Positions 53,221 to 62,803 of a stretch of DNA of 64,000 bases are shown here, one piece after another. The stretch is taken from assembly GCF_008369445.1 (NCBI RefSeq), contig NZ_VTWH01000002.1, forward strand, positions 310,001-374,000, given 5' to 3'. This DNA comes from Aureimonas fodinaquatilis (GTDB lineage Bacteria; Pseudomonadota; Alphaproteobacteria; Rhizobiales; Rhizobiaceae). Both the position numbers and the translations under genes were made by a program. The notes beneath the pieces are model-generated. The model was not told where the DNA came from. It did not search any database and saw only the letters and a program-made list of their open reading frames with translations. How positions within the stretch are numbered: position 1 is the stretch's first letter; each line of letters opens with the position of its first letter.

Positions 53221-54698
53221 ACAGTGTTCTCCTTCATCTCCAGGCAGGCGTCAGCATCTGTCCACTCCGATCCGTCAAGTTCGGGCAGAGAATAGGCTTG
53301 CAGAGCGTCCCAATGCTGCTGAATGTCGCGGTTGAAAAGCTGCGCGCTGATGCTGCGTGCCAGCCATTTTGCGCCTTCACTGATAGCGGGGATGTCACCA
53401 CTGACCTTGCCGAGGCTCATTGCAGACGCATAATTGAAGCAATGTATGTCGGCTAACCATGGCGCTTTGCCCATGTCTCGTTCGACAAACGAGAAGTCGT
53501 CATTCAGCCAGGGATAGCGCCCCTGTTCGCGGTTCTGCTCAGTTTCCCGCGGGGTAAACCTGTCCTCCCAGCACGCAATGTGACTGGCGACAAACCGCAA
53601 TTCCGGTCGCAATTTCGGATCAACCGTGAAACCCGTTCCCAGAAGAACGAAATCTGTGGTGAAACTGCGCCCACTGCGGGTCTCCAGGACAATTTCACCA
53701 TCGCGTTCCACCACCGAGGCGATGTCACAGTTGAAATGAAAGAACGCGTTCTTGTGTCGGCTCACTCGCAAAGTTGAATTGTGCGGTGCCGGCGTTTGCT
53801 GGCACGCAGCATAATGGCTGAATCGCCAGCGCCATTCTGCGGGCATTTCTGCATAGCCAGCGGTCATTCCGTAAGAGCCGACACCCATCAGCTTGTTAAT
53901 TTGCGGCATTTCAGCACGCCGCGCCAGAAGCCGAACTTCTCCAGCTCCAGCCTCAAGTGCTTCAGCGGCATTGTCCACCGCGGATGCACCGATACCTATC
54001 ACAACCACTCGCTTGCCGCGCAAGGCCGAAAAGTCGACCGGGTCAGACGAATGAGCCCAATGCAGATGGCGGGTTATAGACTTGATAAAGCTCGGCAGAC
54101 TGGCATCGCCCATCCCTTCCCGGCCGGTTGCGAGCACCAGTTTGCGGGTGATGATCGGCGCACGGCAACCACCATTGATTTCCAACTCCAGATAGCCGTC
54201 TGGTCGCTGCAGAACAGATGTCAGTTCTGTTCCGTTTTCGACCGCGATGTCCAGTACCTTGCGGTACCAGCGCAGGTAGTCCATCCACTGCCGCCGCGGT
54301 ATGCGATACAGCTCATCCCAGGCTTCACGACCAAACTGGGCGGTAAACCATGCCCGAAATGTCAAGCTTGCAATGCCGAAAGCTGGGCCAATCAGCGTTT
54401 TAGGAGATCGCAAGGTCTCCATTCGGGCATAGGTTACCCAAGGCCCCTCCTGCCCTGACGCTGCGCGATCGAGAATTCGGATGTTGGTAACGCCGCTTTG
54501 ACGCAAGGCGAACCATGCAACAAGGCCGCACATTCCGCTGCCAACGATGGTGACATCGCTGACATTTTGTCCCGAATTTGTCGTTCTCGACGGCACCCAA
54601 TTGGGTGCGGGATAGTTCAGGCATGCAAGATCGTCTTGCAGGCGTGCTTCCAACTGTTGCAGACCTTGATTTTTCACGTCCGTCTGAAGGTTCGCCAT
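53217..54698 (-). CDS. FAD/NAD(P)-dependent oxidoreductase, flavin-containing-monooxygenase-like
   Basis: A 493-residue flavoprotein with two dinucleotide-binding motifs, VTIVGSGMCGLVAW near residue 50 (FAD) and VVVIGIGASAVDNAAEAL near 230 (NADP). RAASGQEGPWVTYARMETLRSPK and TDFVLLGTGFTVDPKLRPEL fit the FMO/Baeyer-Villiger-like superfamily. It probably hydroxylates or N-oxidises the imported substrate or oxidises a product. The ATG at 54698 lies five bases after the SDR stop codon. A TTG at 54707 overlaps it and is the alternative. It is coupled to the CMD pair. Confidence 0.83.
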   Translation of the reverse strand: MANLQTDVKNQGLQQLEARLQDDLACLNYPAPNWVPSRTTNSGQNVSDVTIVGSGMCGLVAWFALRQSGVTNIRILDRAASGQEGPWVTYARMETLRSPKTLIGPAFGIASLTFRAWFTAQFGREAWDELYRIPRRQWMDYLRWYRKVLDIAVENGTELTSVLQRPDGYLELEINGGCRAPIITRKLVLATGREGMGDASLPSFIKSITRHLHWAHSSDPVDFSALRGKRVVVIGIGASAVDNAAEALEAGAGEVRLLARRAEMPQINKLMGVGSYGMTAGYAEMPAEWRWRFSHYAACQQTPAPHNSTLRVSRHKNAFFHFNCDIASVVERDGEIVLETRSGRSFTTDFVLLGTGFTVDPKLRPELRFVASHIACWEDRFTPRETEQNREQGRYPWLNDDFSFVERDMGKAPWLADIHCFNYASAMSLGKVSGDIPAISEGAKWLARSISAQLFNRDIQQHWDALQAYSLPELDGSEWTDADACLEMKENTV

Positions 54699-54703
54699 GG
54701 TCT

Positions 54704-55465
54704 TCAACGCCCCATCCAGCCGCCATCAACGAGCATGACTGAACCACTTACGTAGTCAGAGGCGGAAGAGGCAAGAAAGACAACCGGGCCAGCAAAGTCT
54801 TCCGGTTTTCCCCATCGGCCGGCAGGAATGCGGCCAACAATCAAGGCAGAACGCGCAGCATCTGCCTGCAACGCAGCAGTGTTGTCGGTAGCAATGTAGC
54901 CCGGCGCAATGGCATTCACGTTGACGCCGCGCTCTGCCCATTCATTGGCCAGCGATTTGGTCAATTGAGCAATGGCTCCTTTGCTGGCCGCATAGGCGGG
55001 CACATTGATACCGCCCTGGAAAGACAACAGGGATGCGGTGAAGATGACTTTGCCAGACCTGCGTTCCAGCATTCCCCGACCGATTGCCTGTGTGAGCACA
55101 AACTGGGCGTTCAGATTCACTTCCAGGATAGCGTCCCAATCTTCCAGCGAATGACGGGCTGCCGGTGCGCGGCGGATTGTGCCCCCGTTGTTCACCAGTA
55201 TGTCTATCTGCTCGCGCTCCATAGCCTCGGCAAAGGCAACGACGGCCTCTCGCCGGGAAAAATCCACTGCATAGCCGGTGAATTGACGCCCGACACTACG
55301 AACAGCTCTTTCAATAGGACTGTCGGATTTCAGTGATGCACTGACCCCGATGATATCGGCTCCGGCGTCGGCCAGCGCAGTAGCCATCGCCGCCCCAATT
55401 CCACGGCTGCAGCCGGTCACCAGTGCTCTTTTGCCGTCGAGCCGGAAAGTATCCACCACGCTCAT
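54704..55465 (-). CDS. SDR family oxidoreductase, KduD-like
   Basis: A 253-residue classical SDR resembling 2-keto-3-deoxygluconate-type dehydrogenases of the KduD group: TGCSRGIGAAMA, ILVNNGGTIRR, Ser in VIFTASLLSFQGG, YAASKGAIAQLTKSLANEWA, VNAIAPGYIATDNT and the end DGGWMGR. The catalytic Tyr and Lys are present. The ATG at 55465 has GGGAGG close upstream. It overlaps the aldo/keto-reductase frame region and is coupled to the flavoprotein, so it is part of the redox set rather than a uronate pathway by itself. Confidence 0.88.
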   Translation of the reverse strand: MSVVDTFRLDGKRALVTGCSRGIGAAMATALADAGADIIGVSASLKSDSPIERAVRSVGRQFTGYAVDFSRREAVVAFAEAMEREQIDILVNNGGTIRRAPAARHSLEDWDAILEVNLNAQFVLTQAIGRGMLERRSGKVIFTASLLSFQGGINVPAYAASKGAIAQLTKSLANEWAERGVNVNAIAPGYIATDNTAALQADAARSALIVGRIPAGRWGKPEDFAGPVVFLASSASDYVSGSVMLVDGGWMGR

Positions 55466-55482
55466 CGCCCGCCTCCCGCTGT

Positions 55483-56463
<981 letters not shown>

Positions 56464-56475
56464 ATCGCCTCCTCA

Positions 56476-56583
56476 AAGCATTTCTCGTTGAAACGGTGAC
56501 GTTTCAACGGCAAGACAATGCGGCCAGTTACGAAGCATTTCTCGTTGAAACGGTGACGTTTCAACGGCAAGACAATGCGACCA
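56476..56583. repeat. two direct copies of a 47-base element with an internal palindrome
   Basis: A 47-base sequence at 56476-56522 recurs exactly at 56533-56579, offset by 57 bases. The match extends further over CCAG after one mismatch. Each copy holds CGTTGAAACG-GTGA-CGTTTCAACG, a perfect ten-base inverted repeat of LacI/GntR-operator style. The pair lies directly upstream of the AKR gene at 55483 and just behind the other AKR gene at 56601, so it looks like a duplicated operator. It is not a CRISPR: only two copies, ten bases apart. Confidence 0.75.
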
Positions 56584-56600
56584 GACACACCCGAAGCGAC

Positions 56601-57458
56601 CTAAAAATCGACCGTATCGGGGAACAGGCCGGAATTGCCGCAGCCCTGGATCGCATCAATCCTTCGCATTTCATCGTCCGTCAGGTCGAAATCAAAGAGC
56701 TGAGTGTTTTCGATAATGCGTGCAGGCGTTGTGGTTTTTGGAAGTGGCAACACGTCTTTCTGCAACAACCAGCGTAAGGTCACCTGAGAAACAGTGCGTT
56801 GCTTGTCGCGGGCGATCTCTTGAATGTCAGCAACCTCAAACAGTTTGCCATTGGCAAACGGGCCCCAGGCTTCAACCTGAATTCCCTCTGCCTTGCAGAA
56901 AGCAACAGCTTCATCCTGTAGAAAACTTGGGTGAATTTCGATCTGGTCGACCATCGGTCGCACTTCGCAGGCAGCCAGCAACGGCTTCAAATGGTGCGGC
57001 AGAAAATTGCACACACCCAGCACCCGAACAGTGCCTTTTTGATATTGTTCTTCGAAAAAGCGCCAGGTTTCGATGACGTCTTCCTGCCAACGGTCGCGAT
57101 GCGGTTTGGCAATGGGCCAATGCACCATATACATGTCCAGATAATCCAGCTTCAGATTGTCCATGGTTCGGCCAAAAGCCTCAATGGCGTTGTCATAGCC
57201 GTGCTCGGGATTGCGCAACTTGCTGGTTATAAAAATTTGATCCCGTTCAATGCCGCTTTCGCGCACCGCACGGCCAACACCGGTTTCATTGCGATAGGCG
57301 GATGCCGTATCAATATGGCGGTACCCTGCAGCCAACGCATGCCCGACAGCTGCTTCGGTTTCCGCGCCATCTGGAATTTTCCAGGTGCCGAAACCCACAC
57401 AGGGGATGCCGACGCCATTCGCCAGCATGAAGCAGTCCTTTACGGATTGAAGTTTCAT
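56601..57458 (-). CDS. aldo/keto reductase (2,5-diketogluconate-reductase-like)
   Basis: A 285-residue aldo/keto reductase of the AKR5 type. The catalytic tetrad is visible: D and Y in HIDTASAYRNE (about D50, Y55), K in IFITSKLRN and H in DMYMVHWPIAK. The NADP region LPLPKTTTPARIIENTQLFDF is also typical. It differs from the AKR at 55483, so the two are not recent duplicates. It is 30 bp downstream of the Pot-type ATPase gene, so it is probably in the transporter operon. Confidence 0.9.
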   Translation of the reverse strand: MKLQSVKDCFMLANGVGIPCVGFGTWKIPDGAETEAAVGHALAAGYRHIDTASAYRNETGVGRAVRESGIERDQIFITSKLRNPEHGYDNAIEAFGRTMDNLKLDYLDMYMVHWPIAKPHRDRWQEDVIETWRFFEEQYQKGTVRVLGVCNFLPHHLKPLLAACEVRPMVDQIEIHPSFLQDEAVAFCKAEGIQVEAWGPFANGKLFEVADIQEIARDKQRTVSQVTLRWLLQKDVLPLPKTTTPARIIENTQLFDFDLTDDEMRRIDAIQGCGNSGLFPDTVDF

Positions 57459-57488
57459 GACTTATTCCTTTGCAAAACAGAGTGGGTG

Positions 57489-58550
57489 TCAGGCGGCGCC
57501 TAGCCAAACGACATCATCGGGAGTGCAAACCAACCGCAAATGCTCACCTGTAACTGACACACGGTGCTTGCTGTTCAGCCGCAGATTGATAGCGCCGCCA
57601 CAATTGCCGGCGTTCAGAGAGATCAACTGATGGTCTCCGCGATAAATGACGCTGGTCACCTCGCCCTCAAATATTGCAGCCATATCACTGGTGGCCACAC
57701 GCAAATTTTCCGGACGAATGGAAACTGTGCCATCAGTGCCTGAAGCAACCCCGACATTCAGCGGTATCGCCACGCCGTGCCACCGCAGCACTCGACCTTC
57801 GGCAGTGGTTTCAACGCGCCCTTCCAGCAGATTTGTTTCGCCAACAAATTCTGCAACAAAGCGAGAGACGGGCTTTTCGTAAATTTCGCGTGGCGTTCCG
57901 TCCTGCTCAATTCGCCCGTCACGCATAACCAGTATCCGGTCGCTCATTGTCAGAGCTTCGTCCTGATCATGGGTTACGAAGATGAAGGTTTTGCCGGTCT
58001 GCTGTTGCAGGTTCTTTAACTCGACCTGCACATCCGCTCGCAGTTTGGCATCCAGTGCGGCCAATGGCTCATCCAGCAACACAACGGCCGGGTCGGGCGC
58101 CAATGCACGGCCCAAGGCCACACGCTGTCGCTGTCCGCCCGAAAGTGCATCCGGACGCCGATCAGCAAACTGGCTGATGCGCAGCATATCCAGCAACTGG
58201 TTCACACGTTCTGTAACATGCGCCTTTGACCAGCGCTTTCGCTCCAGGCCGAAAGCTATATTTTGCCGTACAGTCATATGCGGAAACAACGCATAATCCT
58301 GAAACACCATGTTCGTGTTGCGCTTTTCCGGCGCCAGCCGCGTTACGTCCAACCCCTCGACCAGAATGCGACCACCGCTGACATCCTCAAAACCGCCCAG
58401 CATGCGCAGGGTTGTAGACTTGCCGCAGCCGGATGGCCCGAGCAGGGTTACAAATTGTCCTGACGCGATTTCGAGATTGAGGTCTTTTACGACCATCATC
58501 GCGCCATATGCCTTGTTAACGCCTTCGAACTTGACAATGGCCTGGCTCAT
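57489..58550 (-). CDS. Pot-type (spermidine/putrescine-like) ABC ATPase
   Basis: A 353-residue importer ATPase. It has Walker A LGPSGCGKST, Q-loop NMVFQDYALFPHM, signature LSGGQRQRVALGRAL, Walker B VVLLDEPLAALD and the switch VTHDQDEAL, followed by a TOBE domain (about 240-350). It is a close match in layout to PotA-like proteins. The ATG at 58550 overlaps the permease stop as ATGA. The ligand is unknown. Confidence 0.93.
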   Translation of the reverse strand: MSQAIVKFEGVNKAYGAMMVVKDLNLEIASGQFVTLLGPSGCGKSTTLRMLGGFEDVSGGRILVEGLDVTRLAPEKRNTNMVFQDYALFPHMTVRQNIAFGLERKRWSKAHVTERVNQLLDMLRISQFADRRPDALSGGQRQRVALGRALAPDPAVVLLDEPLAALDAKLRADVQVELKNLQQQTGKTFIFVTHDQDEALTMSDRILVMRDGRIEQDGTPREIYEKPVSRFVAEFVGETNLLEGRVETTAEGRVLRWHGVAIPLNVGVASGTDGTVSIRPENLRVATSDMAAIFEGEVTSVIYRGDHQLISLNAGNCGGAINLRLNSKHRVSVTGEHLRLVCTPDDVVWLGAA

Positions 58551-59335
58551 CGGGCTGTTCCTTTGTTTCTGCGCGAGGCGCGTTCTGCCCAAATTCCAAC
58601 CACTGCGGTAAGAACCAGAACGATGGTGGATATTGCGTTGATTTCAGGTGACATGCCCGCGCGCAGCTTGGCAAAAAGCAGCACCATCAGTGTCGGCTCA
58701 TATCCGCCAAGGAAGAAGGCCCGGACAAAATCGTCATAACTTAGAAGCATGCAGAAGGTGGCTGCGCCAAATATAGCCGGGGTAAGATAGGGAATGGTGA
58801 TCCGGCGAAAGGCGTCCCAGGCCGAAGACCCCAGATCGCGTGCTGCCTCTATCTGACTGGTGGGCAGCGACCCCAGACGCGCAAGCAGCATCAGAGTGGC
58901 AAATGGCACATTGTGAATAACCTGCCCCATGATCAGGGCCACCACACCGGGCTCCATGCCGATACTGCGTATGAATATGCGCAGCGAAATAGCCGAGATG
59001 ATCCCGGGCATGACCGCAGGAAGACACAACAGCGCGAAAACCAGCATTTTTCCACGGAAGCGAAATGGCCCCATAAACATCGCAGTCCAAATGGAAATCA
59101 GCAATGTCAGCACCATGGATACAACAGCAATAAATGTTGTGTAGGCCATAGAGCGCATCATTTGCCCATCACGGAAAACCTGCAGATACCAATCTGTTGT
59201 CCAGGCATTGATGGGAAAGCCTATGAAGCGGCTGTCCTTGAAACTCATCAGAATCATCATTGCCAATGGCAGGCTGAGATAAAGTATGAAGGTCCAGTAA
59301 CTCGATGCCAAAAGACGGGAGGAGAGTTTTCTCAT
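58547..59335 (-). CDS. Pot-type ABC permease, PotC-like
   Basis: A 262-residue permease with six helices and the coupling region QIEAARDLGSSAWDAFRRITIPYLTPAI. It matches PotC-like proteins in the pattern LPAVMPGIISAISLRIFIRSIG and LLSYDDFVRAFFLGG. The ATG at 59335 overlaps the upstream permease stop by four bases (ATGA). It should form the membrane channel with the next permease gene. Confidence 0.92.
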   Translation of the reverse strand: MRKLSSRLLASSYWTFILYLSLPLAMMILMSFKDSRFIGFPINAWTTDWYLQVFRDGQMMRSMAYTTFIAVVSMVLTLLISIWTAMFMGPFRFRGKMLVFALLCLPAVMPGIISAISLRIFIRSIGMEPGVVALIMGQVIHNVPFATLMLLARLGSLPTSQIEAARDLGSSAWDAFRRITIPYLTPAIFGAATFCMLLSYDDFVRAFFLGGYEPTLMVLLFAKLRAGMSPEINAISTIVLVLTAVVGIWAERASRRNKGTAR

Positions 59336-60240
59336 CGCAGGATACTCCCTTCCTTGCCGCCGACAAGGCGCATGAATATTCCACAAACCACCATTGCGCC
59401 GACCAGCATGATGCCGGAAAATGCGGCTCCGATTGGCCAAGTGTCGCCAGCGTACATGAAGAAGCCGGCAATGGTTTCAGCGAACATTGTTGTGCGCGAG
59501 CCGCCCAGAAGAACGGGCGTAGCGTAAATGCCGATCGAGATCAGGAACACGAGCACGCAGCCGGAGGAAATTCCTGAACGCGACTGTGGCAGTATGATTT
59601 TCCAGAAACGGGTCAATGGCCCTGCGCCAAGGTCCGCGGCGGCTTCCAGTTGTGATGTGGGAATACGCTCCAAAGCAGCATAAAGGGGCATCATCATATA
59701 GAGCGATGTCAGGTAGATAACGCCAAATCCCACGGAAAAATTGGAGTAGATCAGTGAAAGAGGCTGATCGATGATGCCCAGCCAGATCAGCAGCATATTG
59801 ATGAAACCACGGTTTCCCAGAAGGATCATGATCGCGTATGTGCGCACAATCTCACCCACCCAGAATGGTACCAGCAGAACCAGCATGAAGCGCAACTGCC
59901 GCTCAGGCCGCACCACCTTGGCAACGTAGTAGGCAACGGGATAGGTGATCATCAACGTTATGCCTGTGACAACCATGGCAAAGGTCAAGGTGCGAAAGAA
60001 TTGATAAATGTAGATCGGGTCACCGAAAAACACTCTCCATGAAGCAAGGGTCCACACGGCTTGCTTGCCTACGGTTGGCGGATAGCTGCTCAAGAAGCTG
60101 ATGCGCACCATTTCAACAATAGGCGCGACATTCATCGCAAGAATCCAGATCATCGGCAGGCTGCCGATCACCAGTGCACGCCGTAATGGCGTGGCTGACA
60201 GCAAGTCGATCAATTTTTCCCATAATGAGGAAGGCGGCAT
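59332..60240 (-). CDS. Pot-type ABC permease, PotB-like
   Basis: A 302-residue permease with six helices and the coupling stretch TSQLEAAADLGAGPLTRFWKIILPQSRSGI, typical of PotB. The start at ATG 60240 was chosen, because the frame upstream (to 60402) is inside the leader and lacks a ribosome site. A stable hairpin lies between it and the binding-protein gene. Together with the PotC-like gene it forms the importer channel. Confidence 0.88.
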   Translation of the reverse strand: MPPSSLWEKLIDLLSATPLRRALVIGSLPMIWILAMNVAPIVEMVRISFLSSYPPTVGKQAVWTLASWRVFFGDPIYIYQFFRTLTFAMVVTGITLMITYPVAYYVAKVVRPERQLRFMLVLLVPFWVGEIVRTYAIMILLGNRGFINMLLIWLGIIDQPLSLIYSNFSVGFGVIYLTSLYMMMPLYAALERIPTSQLEAAADLGAGPLTRFWKIILPQSRSGISSGCVLVFLISIGIYATPVLLGGSRTTMFAETIAGFFMYAGDTWPIGAAFSGIMLVGAMVVCGIFMRLVGGKEGSILR

Positions 60241-60309
60241 CCGTTCAGCCCGTTCTGGAGCAATTCGGCAAATATGCAAAAAAGCTGATTTCGAAAGTGG
60301 CGGTGGCGG

Positions 60310-60350
60310 CTGCCGGTTTCTGCGCTGTATGAAAATGCAAAAACCGGCAG
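60310..60350 (-). terminator. hairpin between binding-protein and permease genes
   Basis: CTGCCGGTTT and AAACCGGCAG pair over ten bases with a 21-base loop, 18 bases after the binding-protein stop. It is a probable partial terminator or 3' stabiliser that raises binding-protein output over the permease. Confidence 0.6.
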
Positions 60351-60367
60351 ACTGAACCTCGTGGAAT

Positions 60368-61486
60368 TCAGGCCGCTTTAACCTGCTCAACCGCGGCATC
60401 AATCAATGGCCACTTCAGATCATTGGCCTCACTGCTGATGAAGATCAGCCGTTCCAGATCACGCGGGCTGAAAGCAATGGCGCGCTTCTCCAGATCACTT
60501 AGAGCCTCGTCCGCGCCATCGATGGTGGAAGCAAAGCCAGATGCCCGCACCATTTCGGTACCAACCTCAGGTGATGCCAGAATGGCATCCAGCAGTTTGT
60601 AGGCATTTTCAGCATTGGGCGAATTGTTGGCAAGGTTGAGGTTGTAAACAAAGCCGTAGCCGCCTTCCTTTGGAATGTTCACATCCAGCGGAAAGCCTTC
60701 CATAATCATCTTGGCGAAAGGTCCGGACCAGGCTTGTGCGGCCACAACTTCCTGATTGATGAACATCTGTTGTGACTCCGGACCGGAGGTCACATATTTG
60801 CGCACCATGTCCTTATGCTCGATCATCATGTCGCGGGCCGCATTGACAACTTCACGCGCTTTTTCCTCGTTTCCAAGATATTCAACCATGTTGCCGTCAT
60901 TGCCCATGGCCAGGATCAGGCTGGAGAAAAATCCCTGGATCTCATAGGTCACCTGCCCCTTGAACTTCGGGTCAAACATGATCATCCAGCTATCGGCTTC
61001 CTCGTCAGAAACCATTTCCGTGTTGTAGCAAAGCGCATCCGCGCCGGTCAGAATGGGCATGCCCCATTTGTTGCCATCCATTGAAATCCAGTCGCTTTCG
61101 CGAAAAACCGGATTAACGTTCTGCCAGTGTATAAGCTTCTCCGTATCCAGCGGCGCCAAAAGATCGGAGCTGACAAACTGCTTGAAGCGATGACTGGCAA
61201 TGGTCACAAGATCAGCGCTGGGATTGGGCGCTTCAGCAGCCATGAGATTGAACTGGGCTCCCTGGTCGTCAACCAGTCGAATGCGGATCTGCACGCCCGT
61301 GTCGCGCTGAAACTGGTCTATAAAGCTTTGTGGCAAAAAGTTTGCATAGGTCCAAACGTTCACCACATTGCTCTGGGCAAAGGCAGAACTGCGCATGACA
61401 TAGGGGGTAGCCAGGGCGCCGGCGGCTGCACCCGCCGTTTTGAGGAATCGTCTGCGAGTGAATGGCATTTGCTTCATCATCATCAT
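60368..61486 (-). CDS. PotD-like ABC substrate-binding protein
   Basis: A 372-residue periplasmic protein with a Tat signal (TRRRFLKTAGAAAGALA, cut after AFA). It shows the PotD/iron-type pattern NVVNVWTYANFLPQSFIDQFQRDTG, DLVTIASHRFKQFV, and KGQVTYEIQGFFSS. It has few of the acidic residues expected for polyamines, so another ligand is possible. The exact start is uncertain: four consecutive ATG codons from 61486 follow GGAAGG, and the third or fourth has the best spacing. It is 47 bp behind the opine-dehydrogenase-like gene. Confidence 0.88.
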   Translation of the reverse strand: MMMMKQMPFTRRRFLKTAGAAAGALATPYVMRSSAFAQSNVVNVWTYANFLPQSFIDQFQRDTGVQIRIRLVDDQGAQFNLMAAEAPNPSADLVTIASHRFKQFVSSDLLAPLDTEKLIHWQNVNPVFRESDWISMDGNKWGMPILTGADALCYNTEMVSDEEADSWMIMFDPKFKGQVTYEIQGFFSSLILAMGNDGNMVEYLGNEEKAREVVNAARDMMIEHKDMVRKYVTSGPESQQMFINQEVVAAQAWSGPFAKMIMEGFPLDVNIPKEGGYGFVYNLNLANNSPNAENAYKLLDAILASPEVGTEMVRASGFASTIDGADEALSDLEKRAIAFSPRDLERLIFISSEANDLKWPLIDAAVEQVKAA

Positions 61487-61533
61487 CCTTCCGGTAAATT
61501 GCCGGGCAGCGCCACGGCGAATTGATGTCAGGC

Positions 61534-62625
61534 TCAGGAATTGGCAGTCATGCCGGGAGTTTTGACACCCTGCTCCAGCCGCGTTCGCAGCGCGGCGGCA
61601 GAGATGCCGGAAAGGCCAAGCACGTCCAGAAGGTCATTGGCCCGGCGGAAATCCTCTCCATAAACTGCAGAGAGAATGTCTATTCCCGCCTCATGCAGTT
61701 GCATGGGTGCGCCACAGATCCGGCCAATCAACGCGGATGTCAGCAGGCCGAACGGCACGTCTTCGTAAACATAGCGGGTATCGAGTGTGGCAGGTCCATG
61801 CCCGCCCCGGCCGTCCTCATGCATTGCCCTGTTCATGTCGGATACAGATCCATAAGGCACATGGAATGACTTGTGAAAATGCTCCCGAACGGTTTTTACC
61901 GGAATGTCCAGCGCGGCGGCCACAGACAAGCGTTCATCGTCCAGCGCTTCCATCAGACGGCCGATACCGGGCGTCACATTTTCTGCCTGCCCCCAGACCT
62001 CGCCCCGCTCCATTCGCGTCAGGTTGCCCAGCACTATGGCCAGGTGGTTTTGCGGGTTAACGTTGCTCAGCGCAATCGCCAGTGCATTTTCGCGCGCGAC
62101 AAATCGCTCACCGAACAACGTGGCGCACAGCGCCATGCCGTTGGCGAGGCAGTCTGCGGGAATGGTGGAGAGATCCACATTCTGCCGCACAGAGTTCAGC
62201 CACACAGAGTCTGGCGCGGTGCGCCTTCCGGTTGTGGCTGTTGTGCCCCAGATTATGACTGGAATGCTCAATCCCCGTTTGGCAATCTGCATTTGCAGAT
62301 AAAGCCCGCTGAAAGAAATTTCCGAACTGACAATGATTGCCTGCTGGTGTGTCAGCAATGGCACCATTCGGTCGATGACGGCTCTGTGCGCATAGCCCGG
62401 CAGGCACAGCATGACGACATCTGCCTGGCCGAGAACTTCCGCCATATCCTCCGAAGCTGCCACGGGAAAATGCCCGGAAATTGCACCCGTCGCGTTAATT
62501 CCAGATGCCAGGGCGTCTGCCTGCTCAGGGTCGCGCGTCCACAAACTTGCTGAATGCCCATTGGTAGCGGCCAGCGCTGCCCCGCTCAAACCAATAGCGC
62601 CAGAACCCAGAATTGCCAGTTGCAC
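61534..62625 (-). CDS. octopine/nopaline-dehydrogenase family protein
   Basis: A 363-residue NAD(P)-dependent dehydrogenase of the opine dehydrogenase fold. It has the Rossmann motif LAILGSGAIGLSGAALA, the region ADVVMLCLPGYAHRAVIDRM and the C-terminal catalytic domain ALSNVNPQNHLAIVLGNLTRMERGE (His and Asn of the family active site). Opine dehydrogenases join or split an amino acid and an alpha-keto acid through reductive condensation. It leads an importer and redox gene set and is divergent from a LysR gene. The GTG at 62625 has GGAG six bases upstream. The frame upstream to 62712 lacks a signal. Confidence 0.85.
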   Translation of the reverse strand: MQLAILGSGAIGLSGAALAATNGHSASLWTRDPEQADALASGINATGAISGHFPVAASEDMAEVLGQADVVMLCLPGYAHRAVIDRMVPLLTHQQAIIVSSEISFSGLYLQMQIAKRGLSIPVIIWGTTATTGRRTAPDSVWLNSVRQNVDLSTIPADCLANGMALCATLFGERFVARENALAIALSNVNPQNHLAIVLGNLTRMERGEVWGQAENVTPGIGRLMEALDDERLSVAAALDIPVKTVREHFHKSFHVPYGSVSDMNRAMHEDGRGGHGPATLDTRYVYEDVPFGLLTSALIGRICGAPMQLHEAGIDILSAVYGEDFRRANDLLDVLGLSGISAAALRTRLEQGVKTPGMTANS

Positions 62626-62803
62626 CGAAATCTCCACTTGCCGTTTCCAACCAGAAGTAAGCCGCCAGCGAAAAGATTTGTCAATACGATTTTCGAATGA
62701 TATTTGGTTCAATATTCTTTTTCTGAATTATCGACCCGTATTTGACTTGGCACGACGAATCCGCACATTCCATCAGTGACCGGTTGATACTGGAGGTGAA
62801 CTC

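Noticed and set aside
56476-56583. Duplicated 47-base repeat read as a CRISPR
   Set aside because: Only two copies, with about ten bases between them and no cas genes. The internal palindrome and position fit an operator.
62626-62803. Inverted A+T-rich stretches as a LysR box
   Set aside because: Several imperfect repeats exist (around 62690-62725), but none is clearly symmetric with the expected spacing, so no site is called.
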